Part shown: piece by piece, positions 9,095 to 21,684 of the stretch
Layout: each line of letters starts with the position of its first letter
Position numbering within the stretch: the first letter of the stretch is position 1
NCBI RefSeq assembly: GCF_016801865.2
Contig: NC_068938.1
Coordinates: 128,984,474 to 129,048,473 of the forward strand
Source of the DNA: Culex pipiens pallens
Taxonomy: Eukaryota > Arthropoda > Insecta > Diptera > Culicidae
Reading direction: 5' to 3'
Length of the DNA stretch: 64,000 nt
Position numbers and translations under genes: made by a program
The notes under the pieces: model-generated
What the model saw: only the letters and a program-made list of their open reading frames with translations
Database searches by the model: none
Told to the model about the DNA's origin: nothing

Positions 9095-11001
9095 TTAAAG
9101 ATTCAAAGATTTAAAAATTTAAAGATTTAAATTTTAAAGATTTAATGATTTAAAGATTTAAAGATTTAAAGATTTAAAGATTTAAAGATTTAAAGATTTA
9201 AAGATTTAAAGATTTAAAGATTTAAAGATTTAAAGATTTAAAGATTTAAAGATTTAAAGATTTAAAGATTTAAAGATTTAAAGATTTAAAGATTTAAAGA
9301 TTTAAAGATTTAAAGATTTAAAGATTTAAAGATTTAAAGATTTAAAGATTTAAAGATTTAAAGATTTAAAGATTTAAAGATTTAAAGATTTAAAGATTTA
9401 AAGATTTAAAGATTTAAAGATTTAAAGATTTAAAGATTTAAAGATTTAAAGATTTAAAGATTTAAAGATTTAAAGATTTAAAGATTTAAAGATTTAAAGA
9501 TTTAAAGATTTAAAGATTTAAAGATTTAAAGATTTAAAGATTTAAAGATTTAAAGATTTAAAGATTTAAAGATTTAAAGATTTAAAGATTTAAAGATTTA
9601 AAGATTTAAAGATTTAAAGATTTAAAGATTTAAAGATTTAAAGATTTAAAGATTTAAAGATTTAAAGATTTAAAGATTTAAAGATTTAAAGATTTAAAGA
9701 TTTAAAGATTTAAAGATTTAAAGATTTAAAGATTTAAAGATTTAAAGATTTAAAGATTTAAAGATTTAAAGATTTAAAGATTTAAAGATTTAAAGATTTA
9801 AATCTTTAAATCTTTAAATCTTTAAATCTTTAAATCTTTAAATCTTTAAATCTTTAAATCTTTAAATCTTTAAATCTTTAAATCTTTAAATCTTTAAATC
9901 TTTAAATCTTTAAATCTTTAAATCTTTAAATCTTTAAATCTTTAAATCTTTAAATCTTTAAATCTTTAAATCTTTAAATCTTTAAATCTTTAAATCTTTA
10001 AAATCTTTAAATCTTTAAATCTTTAAATCTTTAAATCTTTAAATCTTTAAATCTTTAAATCTTTAAATCTTTAAATCTTTAAATCTTTAAATCTTTAAAT
10101 CTTTAAATCTTTAAATCTTTAAATCTTTAAATCTTTAAATCTTTAAATCTTTAAATCTTTAAATCTTTAAATCTTTAAATCTTTAAATCTTTAAATCTTT
10201 AAATCTTTAAATCTTTAAATCTTTAAATCTTTAAATCTTTAAATCTTTAAATCTTTAAATCTTTAAATCTTTAAATCTTTAAATCTTTAAATCTTTAAAT
10301 CTTTAAATCTTTAAATCTTTAAATCTTTAAATCTTTAAATCTTTAAATCTTTAAATCTTTAAATCTTTAAATCTTTAAATCTTTAAATCTTTAAATCTTT
10401 AAATCTTTAAATCTTTAAATCTTTAAATCTTTAAATCTTTAAATCTTTAAATCTTTAAATCTTTAAATCTTTAAATCTTTAAATCTTTAAATCTTTAAAT
10501 CTTTAAATCTTTAAATCTTTAAATCTTTAAATCTTTAAATCTTTAAATCTTTAAATCTTTAAATCTTTAAATCTTTAAATCTTTAAATCTTTAAATCTTT
10601 AAATCTTTAAATCTTTAAATCTTTAAATCTTTAAATCTTTAAATCTTTAAATCTTTAAATCTTTAAATCTTTAAATCTTTAAATCTTTAAATCTTTAAAT
10701 CTTTAAATCTTTAAATCTTTAAATCTTTAAATCTTTAAATCTTTAAATCTTTAAATCTTTAAATCTTTAAATCTTTAAATCTTTAAATCTTTAAATCTTT
10801 AAATCTTTAAATCTTTAAATCTTTAAATCTTTAAATCTTTAAATCTTTAAATCTTTAAATCTTTAAATCTTTAAATCTTTAAATCTTTAAATCTTTAAAT
10901 CTTTAAATCTTTAAATCTTTAAATCTTTAAATCTTTAAATCTTTAAATCTTTAAATCTTTAAATCTTTAAATCTTTAAATCTTAAAGATTTAAAGATTTA
11001 A
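9095..11001. repeat. Giant inverted octamer array, (GATTTAAA)n then (TTTAAATC)n
   Basis: From about 9135 to 9799 the unit is GATTTAAA. At the palindromic hinge GATTTAAATC (centre 9799/9800) the array switches to the reverse complement TTTAAATC, which runs to 10983. It then flips back for about two units before ending at 11001. The arms are about 0.7 kb and 1.2 kb and almost free of variants; one extra A occurs near 10000. The left edge (9095-9150) is degenerate. The whole block could form a very long hairpin or cruciform. An assembly inversion at the hinge cannot be ruled out. Confidence 0.95.
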
Positions 11002-12269
11002 ATTGAAAAGTCATGGTTAAAACAATCATAAAAAGGTAGATTTAAAAATTAACATAATTTCCCGCAATTTGTTTTTCCCTAGATCAGATTTCCTTCTGGG
11101 TAATTCCTGCTCCCAGGAGTGCGCTTAAAATGTTTCCTTTAATCTAATTTTGTTTACTCGATTGCGAAGTGTTTGATTTTCATCTTCTTTTAATTTTTAC
11201 ATGCTAGGATCAACTTTCTGGTCCGTCCTGGCGGAAAAGTTTTTCCCTTTGGTATCACATTCTGCTTGGTTCATTTTGGAGTATTTTTTTGGAACCGTTG
11301 CATGCCGTTACTTTGATATATTTTGTTCTTATTATTAATTTTTGATTTTTTTATAATTTGGACTTGCGTTGCATCATTTGAACTTTGATTACAAAAACAC
11401 GGTATTTTTATTAAGCTTAAGGAACATTATGAACTGATCTTAAGAACTGTGCTATTTTTCTATATTAATGTTAAGGAAAACAAACAAAATATTGATATTA
11501 ATATTAATATTGACCGTTGTACTTAACACAATACCCGATTCAATTTGCCCCCGACATAAACATAATTCAATACACGTGTTAACCTTGATTGACACCCAAA
11601 GGACCATTTGTGGCGCCGTGTAACAACGAAGGACACAATAAGAGGCGGCTAACTATTCCTAGAAGGCAGTATTTTAGGCTGAACTTTTGGGTCCACGCAC
11701 CGTCGAGGAAAACTCTATTACTGGTGGCGGAAAACACGTCCGCGGGGGCCAATAGGTTAGGTTGAAAAAAAAAAACTTTTTCCAGCGGGCCCTTTTTGAC
11801 CTGTCTTTGTTGTTGTTAAACAAGTCTGCTTCAATTTGGTCTGCAAGGGGAGAGAGGAGGAAAAACGGGAGAGGAAATGTGTGAATGTGCTCTTGAAAGG
11901 AAAATAGAGAACGTGAAGAGCGAGAGTGAAGAGAAAATGGAACGAAAAATTGTCAGATTGATGCTATAATTTGGACAACTGTCAAGATTGGGTAGAACAA
12001 GCATTGGTAGCGAAGGATTATACCCAAAGTTGTACCCACATATCGGTGCTATAAATTTGAACAGATAGTTAGTGTAACCGAGTTTAACAACAAATTTGTC
12101 AAAACTCTTTAAGTGAAAAAAAAACGGAAAAAGTGTCTAGTTTTAGAAAGTATTGAAACATAAATAAAAAACGCCAGTTTTGAAGGCATTTTCAGAAGAA
12201 CAGTTTGGTAAGTAAATTTGGATTTAATTACTTTACCTTAAATTTTCATTAAATTGATTAAAAGCTAAA
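11002..12269. other. Gene-free stretch
   Basis: Mixed-composition DNA with no recognised repeat ends, tandem array or coding frame of note. Confidence 0.45.
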
Positions 12270-12438
12270 GGGACCATCCATAAACCACGTGGACACTTTA
12301 GGGGGGGGGGGGGGTATGGCGATTGTCCACGCTCCATATAAAAAAGTTTTTTTTTGTATGGACAATTGTCCACGGGGGGGGGGGGGGGGGGGGTTTGAGA
12401 TTCCTGAAAAAGTGTCCACGTGGTTTGTGGATGGTCCC
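12270..12438. mobile_element. Short foldback MITE with poly-G loop tracts
   Basis: The 30-bp terminal inverted repeats (12270-12299 and 12409-12438) begin GGGACCATCCATAAACCACG. Between them are two further inverted segments around TTGTCCACG and two long G runs (about 14 and 19). No clear target duplication can be read because both flanks are A-rich. It is non-coding. Confidence 0.85.
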
Positions 12439-12689
12439 AAAATATTAAATTGTTTTTTTTTTTAATGATCATTAAAAGAAAGCTGGCCTTAATGATTGAT
12501 TTAACATATAAATTCAATTTGCTCACTTTTAAGTTGACATTTATAAGAAGCACAGTGACTATCATAGACACCTTGTATTTTTAAATAACAATTTTAAACG
12601 AAACTATGTTTTAAAGCTCCATTGAAATTTTTAAAACGTACATGGACATCACGCCAAGGCTGAAGAAGTTTATTATTACAAATCAATGT

Positions 12690-13307
12690 GTGTGTGTGTG
12701 TGTGTGTGGTCCAATCCAATACCCGCTAACCGGTAGCGAAATTATGGGAAAGTATAATTTGTATCAGACTTTGTATATGCCGAATGCTGATACAACTTAT
12801 CTCAGTCCCGGATATTAGGTGGTGATAGCCCTCGCGCTGCTTCAACGACCCATTTCAGAATGACAGAGCTCCTTGCGGTCGCTGGGCATTGTTCGGCCCC
12901 GCCTAAACATAGAAGCAAGCATCTGAACTACCCACCATTGAAAAAACGGCTAATATCCACTTTTGGCAAAAACGAGATATTAGCACCAGGTGGTAGAGGA
13001 TGTTCCAACGCATCTTCTGGATCTTGAATTTCACTGAAATAGTGTTTAGACTTGGCTGCCGATGCGAAAAACCAAACGGCTAATATGACACTCTTGTTGG
13101 AGATTGCCTTGACGGAGATTTTGTGACAAACACTAAAACGCGTTTTTCTCGGAATACTTGATTTGGCATAATAGCCGAATTTTCAATTATGGGCAGAGAA
13201 GGAAACTCGATGTATATTTAGAATTCCAATCCCTTCAGGCAAATCAGGGATCAGCGCGTATTTAATAAAATAAGAAGAAGAGATAACATGTTTCAGCACT
13301 ACGGATC
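12690..13307 (-). mobile_element. CA-tailed retroposon with 24-bp target duplication
   Basis: A 24-bp perfect direct repeat (12666-12689 and 13308-13331) flanks 618 bp. On the minus strand the insertion ends in (CA)n, as the SINE at 6368 does. The two share short body motifs (GGGCGGGGC, AAATGGGTC, ACGCGCTG) in the same order. No tRNA head is visible at the right end, so it may be 5'-truncated or belong to a related family with another head. Confidence 0.88.
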
Positions 13308-14130
13308 AAGTTTATTATTACAAATCAATGTATCTAAAAAAATCTTCGTGGTAAGAACGCTTAAGGGGTCCTTTTCAAATATCGGTGCCCTAGAAAATAT
13401 TTTACCTCGGAATTTTGGATTTATTAGAATTTTTATTTTTTATATATTTAAAAGGAGGCGCGCGATACTTCGTGCATCTTCACCTAAAACAAAGCTTTAT
13501 GAATGGTCGTGCGCCTCCATGAAAATATATGAAAAAACGTTACTTAATCCACATTTAGGTGGTTGGTGCCTTCCTCACATTCATTAAGTAAAGACACTAC
13601 ACATCCTCAAAAAAGTGTATAAATAACACTTTTTTTTTATCAAATTATCTGAGATCCGGCCTCAAAAAAGTGTATCAAAAACACTAAAGTACTTACAACT
13701 TTTGATAGGGTTGTCAGATCTTCATTATTTTGGGCTTGTTGGAAAGGTCTTTTGATTACCTATCCAACGATGGGTCGCATGATAGATCCGGACAACTTTT
13801 TCATCAAAATATTTGAGATCCGGCTTCAAAAAAGTCTATAAATAACACTTAAGTGCTCATAAATTTTGATGGGGTTGTCAGATCTTCAATCTTTTTAACG
13901 CGTTGGAAAGGTCTTTCAAATACTTTTCTAATAATATATAGCATGACGGGTTTTTCTTACACCCAAAACTGGCAGCGCTAGTCCGAGAGAATGATGGTCT
14001 CGAGTCGAGAGAATAGTGGTACCATTCACGGACGCAGAGAACACAGCTCGAGATGGGCGATATAACTATTCTCTCGAGGTTCATTTGCAAAAAAAGTTCA
14101 TCCGTCAAACAAAAAACCAAAAGTGTCGAC

Positions 14131-14206
14131 AACGGGAATCGAACCAGAGACCTTTGACAAACCAATCCAATGACTTAGCTGCCTCGGCCACCACAGCTTG
14201 GTGACC
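14131..14206 (-). ncRNA. tRNA-like sequence (Ser/Leu-type D arm)
   Basis: The minus strand shows GTGGCCGAGGCAGCTAAGTC (A box and D arm) and TGGTTCGATTCCCG (B box and T arm) at tRNA-like spacing. Intervening stems are imperfect, so this is a SINE head or tRNA pseudogene and not a working tRNA. Confidence 0.6.
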
Positions 14207-14264
14207 AAGGAGAAGTCAGAAGTCGATGTATGACATATTGTTGGAGATTTATTGATTCAACTAA

Positions 14265-14997
14265 CACTCAAACGCTCGGGTAGTCATTTGACCCCTATTT
14301 TTTTTCTTAGAAATCCCATAACTTTTGATAGAATTGACCAATTTGGATGCTTTCGGTTGCAAAAGATCCAGATTTGTCTATATTTTGAACTGCCAGATGG
14401 GGGACAAATGTGGTCCATTTTTACCGGAGATATTCCGGATTCTGTTGGGGTACCTCGGCCCTCCTATATGGGTATTTGGCCAATATCATAAAAACTTTTC
14501 AACAGAAAAAATTCGGAAATGATGCAAAATTTTGAGGCATCATCCTAATACATCATCCTGCAAAAATAATTGACATGGTTAAGTCCTACGGGGCAGCAGA
14601 GCCGGTTCCAGTTGGGCAACAATTGACATCAGCTCAGTGAACCGTTTCCGGATAGAACCTGTTCCGGTGCCCGAAGGTCTTCAGCATGTCATGTATCTAT
14701 GCAGGATGATGTTTTAGGATGATTCCTTGAAGTTTTGCATCATTTCCGATTTTATTCTGTTGAAAAGTTTTTATTATATTGGCCAAATATCCATTTAGGA
14801 GGGCCGAGGTACCCCAACAGAATCCGGAATATCTCCGGTAAAAATGGACCACATTTGTCCTCCGTCTGACAGTTGAAAATATAGACAAATCTGGATCTTT
14901 TGCACCCGGAAGCATCCAAATTGGTCAATTCTATCAAAAGTTATGAGATTTTTAAGAAAAAAAATAGGGGTCAAATGACTACCCGAGCGTTTGAGTG
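14265..14997. mobile_element. 733-bp foldback element with CTAA target duplication (level 3)
   Basis: The arms (about 14265-14572 and 14697-14997) are long inverted repeats with ends CACTCAAACGCTCGGGTAGT and its complement. CTAA occurs at 14261-14264 and 14998-15001. The spacer of about 125 bp is more GC-rich. Arms differ at a number of positions and by small indels, so this copy is older than the 0.7-kb palindromes elsewhere in the window. Confidence 0.85.
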
Positions 14998-15652
14998 CTA
15001 ACGAATGAACTCATTTGTTATGATGGTGTGAGTTGGTACCATTATTCTATCGATTTTGGCACTGAGCCCTCAATAAATTTTGAGAGAACGATTATCTCGA
15101 TTCTGAATTTTGGGTGTACAAAAACCACCCTTTTTACAATCTACCGAAGTTTAGCCAAAATCGTTTTTTAGCATAACTTTTGAAGTACTTTTGTAAACTT
15201 CATAATATTAACTATGGTCTTGTGGGACCCCAAGACAGATCGAATGAGACCAAAACGGTCCAAATCGGTTCAGCCAGTCCGAAGATAATCGAGTGCATAT
15301 TTTTCGGTGCACGGACTCACATCCAGACACACGCACAGACTTTTGTTAGGTATAGGTATACGTGAAGGTGGGTCTACGAGGTCAAATAAAGAAGTTAATT
15401 TTTCGAGTGATTTTAAAGCCTTTCCTCATTGACGTGAGGAAGGCAAAACTTAGATTTGGATAAAAAACAAAAATCCACAGGATACATATTTTCTAGGTCA
15501 CGGATATTTTTTAATCTTGAAATCCTGTCCTATCCTGTAATCTTGAGATTTGTTCAACGATAATTTGCAACAATATCAAAATAGTTTGCCTAAGGATCAA
15601 CATTCTCAGACACTTTTAATTTTTTGTACAAAGTTATAAACAAAATGTGCAT

Positions 15653-16353
15653 TAGCGTGGTTCACGTTTCTATGAAAAAGACAAAAGTTGATATTTTGTC
15701 TTGCATCAACCGGAATTTCGTTCTATTATGTCCCCAGAAGCACTCCTGAAAATTTGAGCCCATTTGGTAAGGTCTAGGAGCTCCAGTTTTAATTTGAAAT
15801 TTATATGGGATTTTGATTTATTTTCCATGGGAAACTATCTTTTTTAACATTGTATTAGGATTTTTTTTATAAATCGATGAAATGACTTGATTCTTATAGT
15901 AGGAGATAGGTTTTGAACTGGGGAACAACTTTGTAGAACATACCAACATGCTAGGAAGTGACCCTTTAAAGATACAGATACTTTTAGATGGTGGCTTTTG
16001 AAGGGGCCAGCCACCATCTAAAAGTATCTGTATCTTTAAAGGGTCACTTCCTAGCATGTTGGTATGTTCTACAAAGTTGTTCCCCAGTTCAAAACCTATC
16101 TCCTACTATAAGAATCGAGTCATTTCATCGATTTATAAAAAAAAATCCTAATACAATGTAAAAAAAGATAGTTTCCCATGGAAAATAAATCAAAATCCCA
16201 TATAAATTTCAAATTAAAACTGGAGCTCCTAGACCTTACCAAATGGGCTCAAATTTTCAGGAGTGCTTCTGGGGACATAAAAGAACGAAATTCCGGTTGA
16301 TGCAAGACAAAATAACAACTTTTGTCTTTTTCATAGAAACGTGAACCACGCTA
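15653..16353 (-). mobile_element. hAT-like foldback MITE, 701 bp, copy 1
   Basis: The element is almost entirely palindromic, with termini TAGCGTGGTTCACGTTTCTA and its complement. An exact 8-bp duplication, ATGTGCAT, lies at 15645-15652 and 16354-16361. An 8-bp duplication with TAG...CTA ends fits the hAT superfamily. The unpaired centre is about 17 bp near 16003. Its orientation is opposite to that of copy 2 at 38978-39680, which can be told only from the centre. No transposase is present. Confidence 0.93.
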
Positions 16354-16361
16354 ATGTGCAT

Positions 16362-18548
16362 GTTGTGTTCCAAGTAATAGATTGTTATAACCATTGAATA
16401 TTTGTTGGAAGAGTTATCCTGTCAGTGAGGTTTTTGTTTTCGATTTCCATAAATAATGATTATTATTTATATTTTTTGATGTACCTCGTAACTTTTTTTC
16501 CTGAACATTGATTTACTCAAAACCACCAAGACATTCACTATCGTGGTATTTATACAGTACACATACAGTCATCTTATAAGAAGACTGTATGTGTACTTTT
16601 TTCAGAAAGAACTAGATTAAATTTTGTCAAATTTGAGTTTAAAGGGTTTATAAATATTGGCAAAAGGAGGCAGTCAAAAATCAATTAAATATTTCTGACT
16701 ACAAAACCAATATTGTTTTTACGTAAACTTTGAAAAATATTTGCAATGGCCTTATAATTATTGAAATTTTTGACAAGTTAAAATTTACACTTTCTGAATA
16801 AGAAGATAAGTTTATTCGAACTTGAACATGTGATATTTCTTATTTGCCAAATTTTTTTTTTCGGATTAATTTATATAATTTTGCTTCGATTTATAAGTAT
16901 AAAATTTCCCGGGAGTCTCGACCAAATTTCCCGGGAATCGAGAGGTCAAAAAAATGGTTGATTTCCCGGGAATTCACGCTCGTCATCCTCTAATGTCAAC
17001 TGATGGTAGTGATAATGTTACAGACATGACCATAATGACAACGAAAAATGAATTGTAAGGAAAAACATCCAACTAATAACAAAAATAGAGTAAACATTTA
17101 AAGCAATTTATTTCAGTGATTTTCATTTCACTGAAATGCTAAAAAAATCACAAGATCTGTAGAAAAGCAACAAAAAGGTATGATTTCTCAAATGGCACAT
17201 TTTTTAAATTTATCTCCGAAATTCCTTCTTCTTTTTTTCGAAAACGTTTTGAATACTTTAAAATAAAAAAATTGGAAATTAATGCATAAACAATGACAAG
17301 ATCGCAAAAGTAATATGGTCAAGATAAAATCAAATTATGTAGAGGTCAATTGAAGTGAAATGCTACACAAAATTGCACAACACACGTTACTAAATTGAAA
17401 TGCAATCTCGGTACAACAGCAAAACATCTCTCGTTTAACCCAATTGAGCATCAAACTCGACAAATCGATGTAGTTGCGATTGTGCCAAAAAACGGTTAAA
17501 TTTACCATATAATTGAACTGAACTTCCTCTCCGCTTTCGTTCCAGCCCCATTCCAGAACTTCTGAACTTCATCCTGTTTTTGGAGAACTACATTTCGCCT
17601 GCCGTCGTATAGTCGCATAGTCCTAACATAAAACGAAACATAATTAACATGGTCAGTTTGCAGCCTCACTGTCTGCGGCAGTTTGTCCGTGTGCGTGTGT
17701 ATGTGTGAAAGAGTCAAACTGTACTCTGGGAAAAACGTTCCTGTTTATGTGTATTTGTGTGCGTGTGTTGGATTGGTTTGCCGCCCAAAAACATGCACAA
17801 TCACAGGCCAATTTGATCGCGAATAATGGATAACTCGGAACATGGCTCCGTAGTAAATTGGATGTCAAACGACAATGAAAACATGTTGTTGTGCGTAACA
17901 TTTGTGTGCTGGGCACAAGATACACAGATACACACAACCACCACCCTCGTGGGACTCGCCGAAAAACGAGACAGAGACAGGACAGACAGGACCGTTTAAG
18001 CTTATCGCGCACAGACCCGACACACACCGGTGCAATTTGGCGCGATGAATGGTTTTTTGAACTGCTGGGATGCAAAAAGGATGCACTCAAATGATGTTTT
18101 TTTTCGGGTTGGTTTTTCCAATTTTGAGCTCTGTTGGGTTTTAGCCAAGCGGATAGAAAACGCTGTTTGTTTAGGATTGGTTTTAGTTAAACGAAGTTGA
18201 TTTGGTGATTTATTTAAACAGAATGCACTTTAACTTCAATATTTTCGTTATTTAGCAATCCTCTGTGATTTCGATTTTTTTTGTTGCATTTTTTAATATG
18301 GCTGAAAGCCCTCCTTCCGTATGCTCAAAAAAGCCGTTTTGCATCAGTTTGTCCATACAAATTTGGCAGCGTCTTATTTTTTGGCGATTTTTACAATCAT
18401 TTTTTTGTCTTGTCCTGTTCAAGATAAAAAAAACAGATTTTTCAAAAATAAAATTGAAATTTGGAATTTCTTAATGTTGAATAAATTTGCAATCAAAAAG
18501 TACAAAATTTTAGTATAAAGTGAACCGTTTTCATTTTGAATGTATCAC
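16362..18548. other. Gene-free stretch
   Basis: AT-rich DNA up to about 17400, then more balanced composition to 18100 with CA/GT-rich patches. Three copies of TTTCCCGGGA lie at about 16908-16970. Open frames at 17653-18090 overlap on both strands and show no domain. I see no element ends. Confidence 0.45.
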
Positions 18549-18650
18549 AAAAGGTCGAATGCCCAAAGGCCGAATGCCAAAAAGTCGTATGGACAACAGG
18601 TCGAAAATGGATAACAGGTCCAACGAAAAAATGCTAATGGACAAATGCCC
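18549..18650 (+). repeat. Degenerate short tandem repeat
   Basis: Successive variants of AAAGGTCGAATGCC and ACAGGTCGAAAATGG repeat every 10-16 bp for about 100 bp. It is low-complexity and non-coding. Confidence 0.65.
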
Positions 18651-18712
18651 AAAAGATATTAAAAAACAAACTTTTTTTTTGCAAGAAAAATATATTTTTA
18701 AATCATTATTTC

Positions 18713-19141
18713 TATTTTTAGATATCTCAATTTGAATTTTACGGTTTTTAATCAATTTATTTATAATTTTTAAGCGGAACATAGTGAACACAAGGTAATA
18801 ATCGGTAAATTGAAAAGTAAATTGAAAAATACATTGTTTATGCTTCAAATTACGACACACATTCTAAAATTATGAATATAAAATGTTTAGCGCAAAAATA
18901 ATGTAAGTTAAAATTTTAAATGACTGTTCGTATTTAAAATTAAATATTTCCATTTATATTTGGTCACTTTAGAAAGGTTGGCGTTTTTCATAAACAAAAA
19001 AAATCATGAAAATCCATCAATTTACCCTACAATTCACCAATTATTACCACGTTTTCAGTAAGATACCGCTTGAAAAATTATAAATAAATTGATTAAAAAC
19101 CGTAAAATTCAAATTGAGATATCTAAAAATAGACACCGATA
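18713..19141. repeat. Inverted-repeat pair, arms of about 65 bp
   Basis: 18713-18777 and 19066-19141 are near-perfect reverse complements (landmark AGATATCTCAATTTGAATTT). The 290-bp spacer is AT-rich and non-coding. Probably a MITE, but no clear target duplication was found. Confidence 0.75.
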
Positions 19142-19854
19142 GACACGGAGATGATTCAAGAAAATGTAGTTGAAAGTCTGTACTTTCAGATGCAATGTTT
19201 GGTTTTGCGTCAAAGTGCGCCATTTTGAAAACATAGCAACTTGAAAATAGGCTCAAAATCACTTAAAAATGGTTATAACTCCTCATTAAAGGTTAAAACA
19301 TTTTGCTGTCTTTGACAAAGATGTGTAATTTTATGTCATAAAAAAACTCTTCAGAACATAGTAAGCCGCTAAAATGCTAATATTTTGAGTTATCACCAAA
19401 AAAGTGCCTTTTAAGACCATTTTTTCAAAAAATGGCGTATATCTCAAGTAGATTAAGAGCTACAAATTTGGCACCTTCGACAAACTTTCGTTAAATATTC
19501 TCCATTATAACTTTGCCCAAGACACCAAAGCTCTTCAACGTCATCCAACAAAGTTTGTTTTTGGTTGACACCCTAGAAGGTCGTATCCCTGTATGTAAAT
19601 AACTTCAAAAGATAGCCCTTATCAAATACAACAACTCTTCCGAAGTCACAATTTCGCTAGGACGTCAAATAAAGGAGCTGTTGTTATAGCCATTTTTAGG
19701 TAACTCTTTAAGTTCGATCAGATTTCTGTCATTCCATTTTTTTTTTTGTTTTTTTTTAATCCGACTGAAACTTTTTTGGTGCCTTTTGTATGCCCAAAGA
19801 AGCCATTTTGCATCATTAGTTTGTCCATATAATGTTCCATACAAATATGTCCAT

Positions 19855-20847
19855 TAGGGTGTTTCATCCAAACAAAAAAATCTCAGAATCAGGCAAACCG
19901 AGGTTCCCCTAGTAGAGGATACCCTTAGGGACTCTCATGCCAAATATCAGCCCATTTGGTTGAGAATTGGCCTGTCCCCAGCGGTTTAAAGTTTACATGT
20001 AAATTACTATGGGATTTTTGTGCTTTTCGTTCAATCGTTCCTACAGGTCTGGGGACAACATGGATTCACTCGGAATAAAAACAGGTGTGTGGGGGATGTT
20101 CCAATGAACAAATTCCAGAAGGAATTAGGGTTGTCCATTCTGTCCCCAAGGTGCGCATTGGATCGACGTCCGGTGTCTCTAGAATCAACGATTCACCCTT
20201 CAAATGTACGCATTGTCCATAGTATGCTATGACGGCTAGCTGAAAATTACGACGCCCCATGTCAGACGGTGAACACGTGGCAGAGTAATAACTCAAGTTT
20301 TGGCTCAGAAACATACTTTAAAGTAATAAAATTATATTTTTTGATGTTCCTGTAACAATTTGAACTATTCCAAATAACGTTACATGTTGATTTTGTAATA
20401 ATAATGCAATCGATGCTTCCCCACGTGTTCACCGTCTGACATGGGGCGTCGTAATTTTCAGCTAGCCGTCATAGCATACTATGGACAATGCGTACATTTG
20501 AAGGGTGAATCGTTGATTCTAGAGACACCGGACGTCGATCCAATGCGCACCTTGGGGACAGAATGGACAACCCTAATTCCTTCTGGAATTTGTTCATTGG
20601 AACATCCCCCACACACCTGTTTTTATTCCGAGTGAATCCATGTTGTCCCCAGACCTGTAAAAACGATTGAACGAAAAGCACAAAAATCCCATAGTAATTT
20701 CCATGTAAACTTTAAACCGCTGGGGACAGGCCAATTCTCAACCAAATGGGCTGATATTTGGCATGAGAGTCCCTAAGGGTATCCTCTACTAGGGGAACCT
20801 CGGTTTGCCTGATTCTGAGAACTTTTTTGTTTGGATGAAACACCCTA
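19855..20847. mobile_element. hAT-like foldback MITE, 993 bp
   Basis: Arms of about 427 bp (19855-20281 and 20421-20847) are nearly identical inverted repeats with termini TAGGGTGTTTCATCCAAAC. The target duplication ATGTCCAT is exact (19847-19854 and 20848-20855). The 139-bp centre is AT-rich and unique. Identical 64-82 residue frames in each arm are just the palindrome read twice. No transposase. Confidence 0.93.
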
Positions 20848-21684
20848 ATGTCCATACTAAAATGATGTATGCAATTTCAAAAGCCTGTATCTTTTGAAAT
20901 TGTAGGTATGAATATGGACTACACTAAAAAAAATGATACACGGTAAAAAAAATTGGTGATTTTTTATTTACTTTTTGTCACTAAAACTTGATTTGCAAAA
21001 AAACACTATTTTATTTTTTTTTTTCATTTTGTTGATAGGTTTTAGAGGACACCAACTGCCAACTTTTCTGAAATTTCCAGGTCGTGCAAACAATCTTTGA
21101 CCGAGTCATGATTTTTTTAATCAATACTGATTTTTTTCAAAAAATCGAAATATTGGTCGCAAAAAATTTTCAATTACATTTTTGGATGTAAAATGAAATT
21201 TGCAATCAATAAGCACTCAAGTGAAATTTTAAAAAGTGCACCGTTTTCAAGTTAAAGCCATTTTTAAGGTAACTTTTTTAAAAATAGTCGCATTTTTAAA
21301 ATTAGTGCCCATGTTTGCCCACTTTTGAAAGATATATTTTTGAAAGGCTGAGAAAATTCTTTATATTTTGCTTTTAGAACTTTGTTGATATGACCTTTAG
21401 TTGCTTTAATACGACTATTTTCAAAAAAAGTTTCCTGAAAATGGCCTTAACTTGAAAACGGTGTACTTTATGAAAATTTCATTGAAGTACTTTTTGATTG
21501 CAATTTCGATTTTACATCGAAAAATGAAGTTGAAAAATTTGTGCGACCAATATTTCATAAAAAAAACAGTTTGATTAAAAAATTCATAACTCGGTCAAAG
21601 ATTTTATGCACAACCTGTAAACGTCTGAAAAGTTGGCATTTGATGTGCTCTAATTGTGTTTTTTGCAAATCAAGTTTTAGTGAC

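Larger units (their letters stand above)
13960..15116. mobile_element. TA-flanked insertion with CACCCAAAA ends (level 2 of nest)
   Basis: The ends are CACCCAAAACT on the left and AATTTTGGGTG on the right, flanked by TA on both sides (13958-13959 and 15117-15118). The related copy at 51474-52530 reads straight through the site (TTTTTGTAAGAAAACC), which gives the empty target. A TA duplication fits Tc1/mariner-type or similar MITEs. The insertion itself carries a tRNA-like segment and a further foldback. Confidence 0.82.
13538..15442 (+). mobile_element. GCCTTCCTCAC-family repeat, interrupted by a nested element
   Basis: The left part starts at ACGTTACTTAATCCACATTT and contains GTGCCTTCCTCACATT. 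The right end is GACGTGAGGAAGGCAAAA, so GCCTTCCTCAC/GTGAGGAAGGC forms sub-terminal inverted repeats. Internal motifs (TTGGATAGGT-like, GTCAGATCTTCA, CGGAAGATTGTAAAAAGG in reverse) match the copies at 35431 and 51474. Without the nested insertion at 13960-15116 the element is about 0.75 kb. It is non-coding and the superfamily is uncertain. Confidence 0.75.

Noticed and set aside
12300..12394. G-runs as G-quadruplex regulatory sites
   Set aside because: They are single homopolymers in a MITE loop and may vary through sequencing error; no further support.
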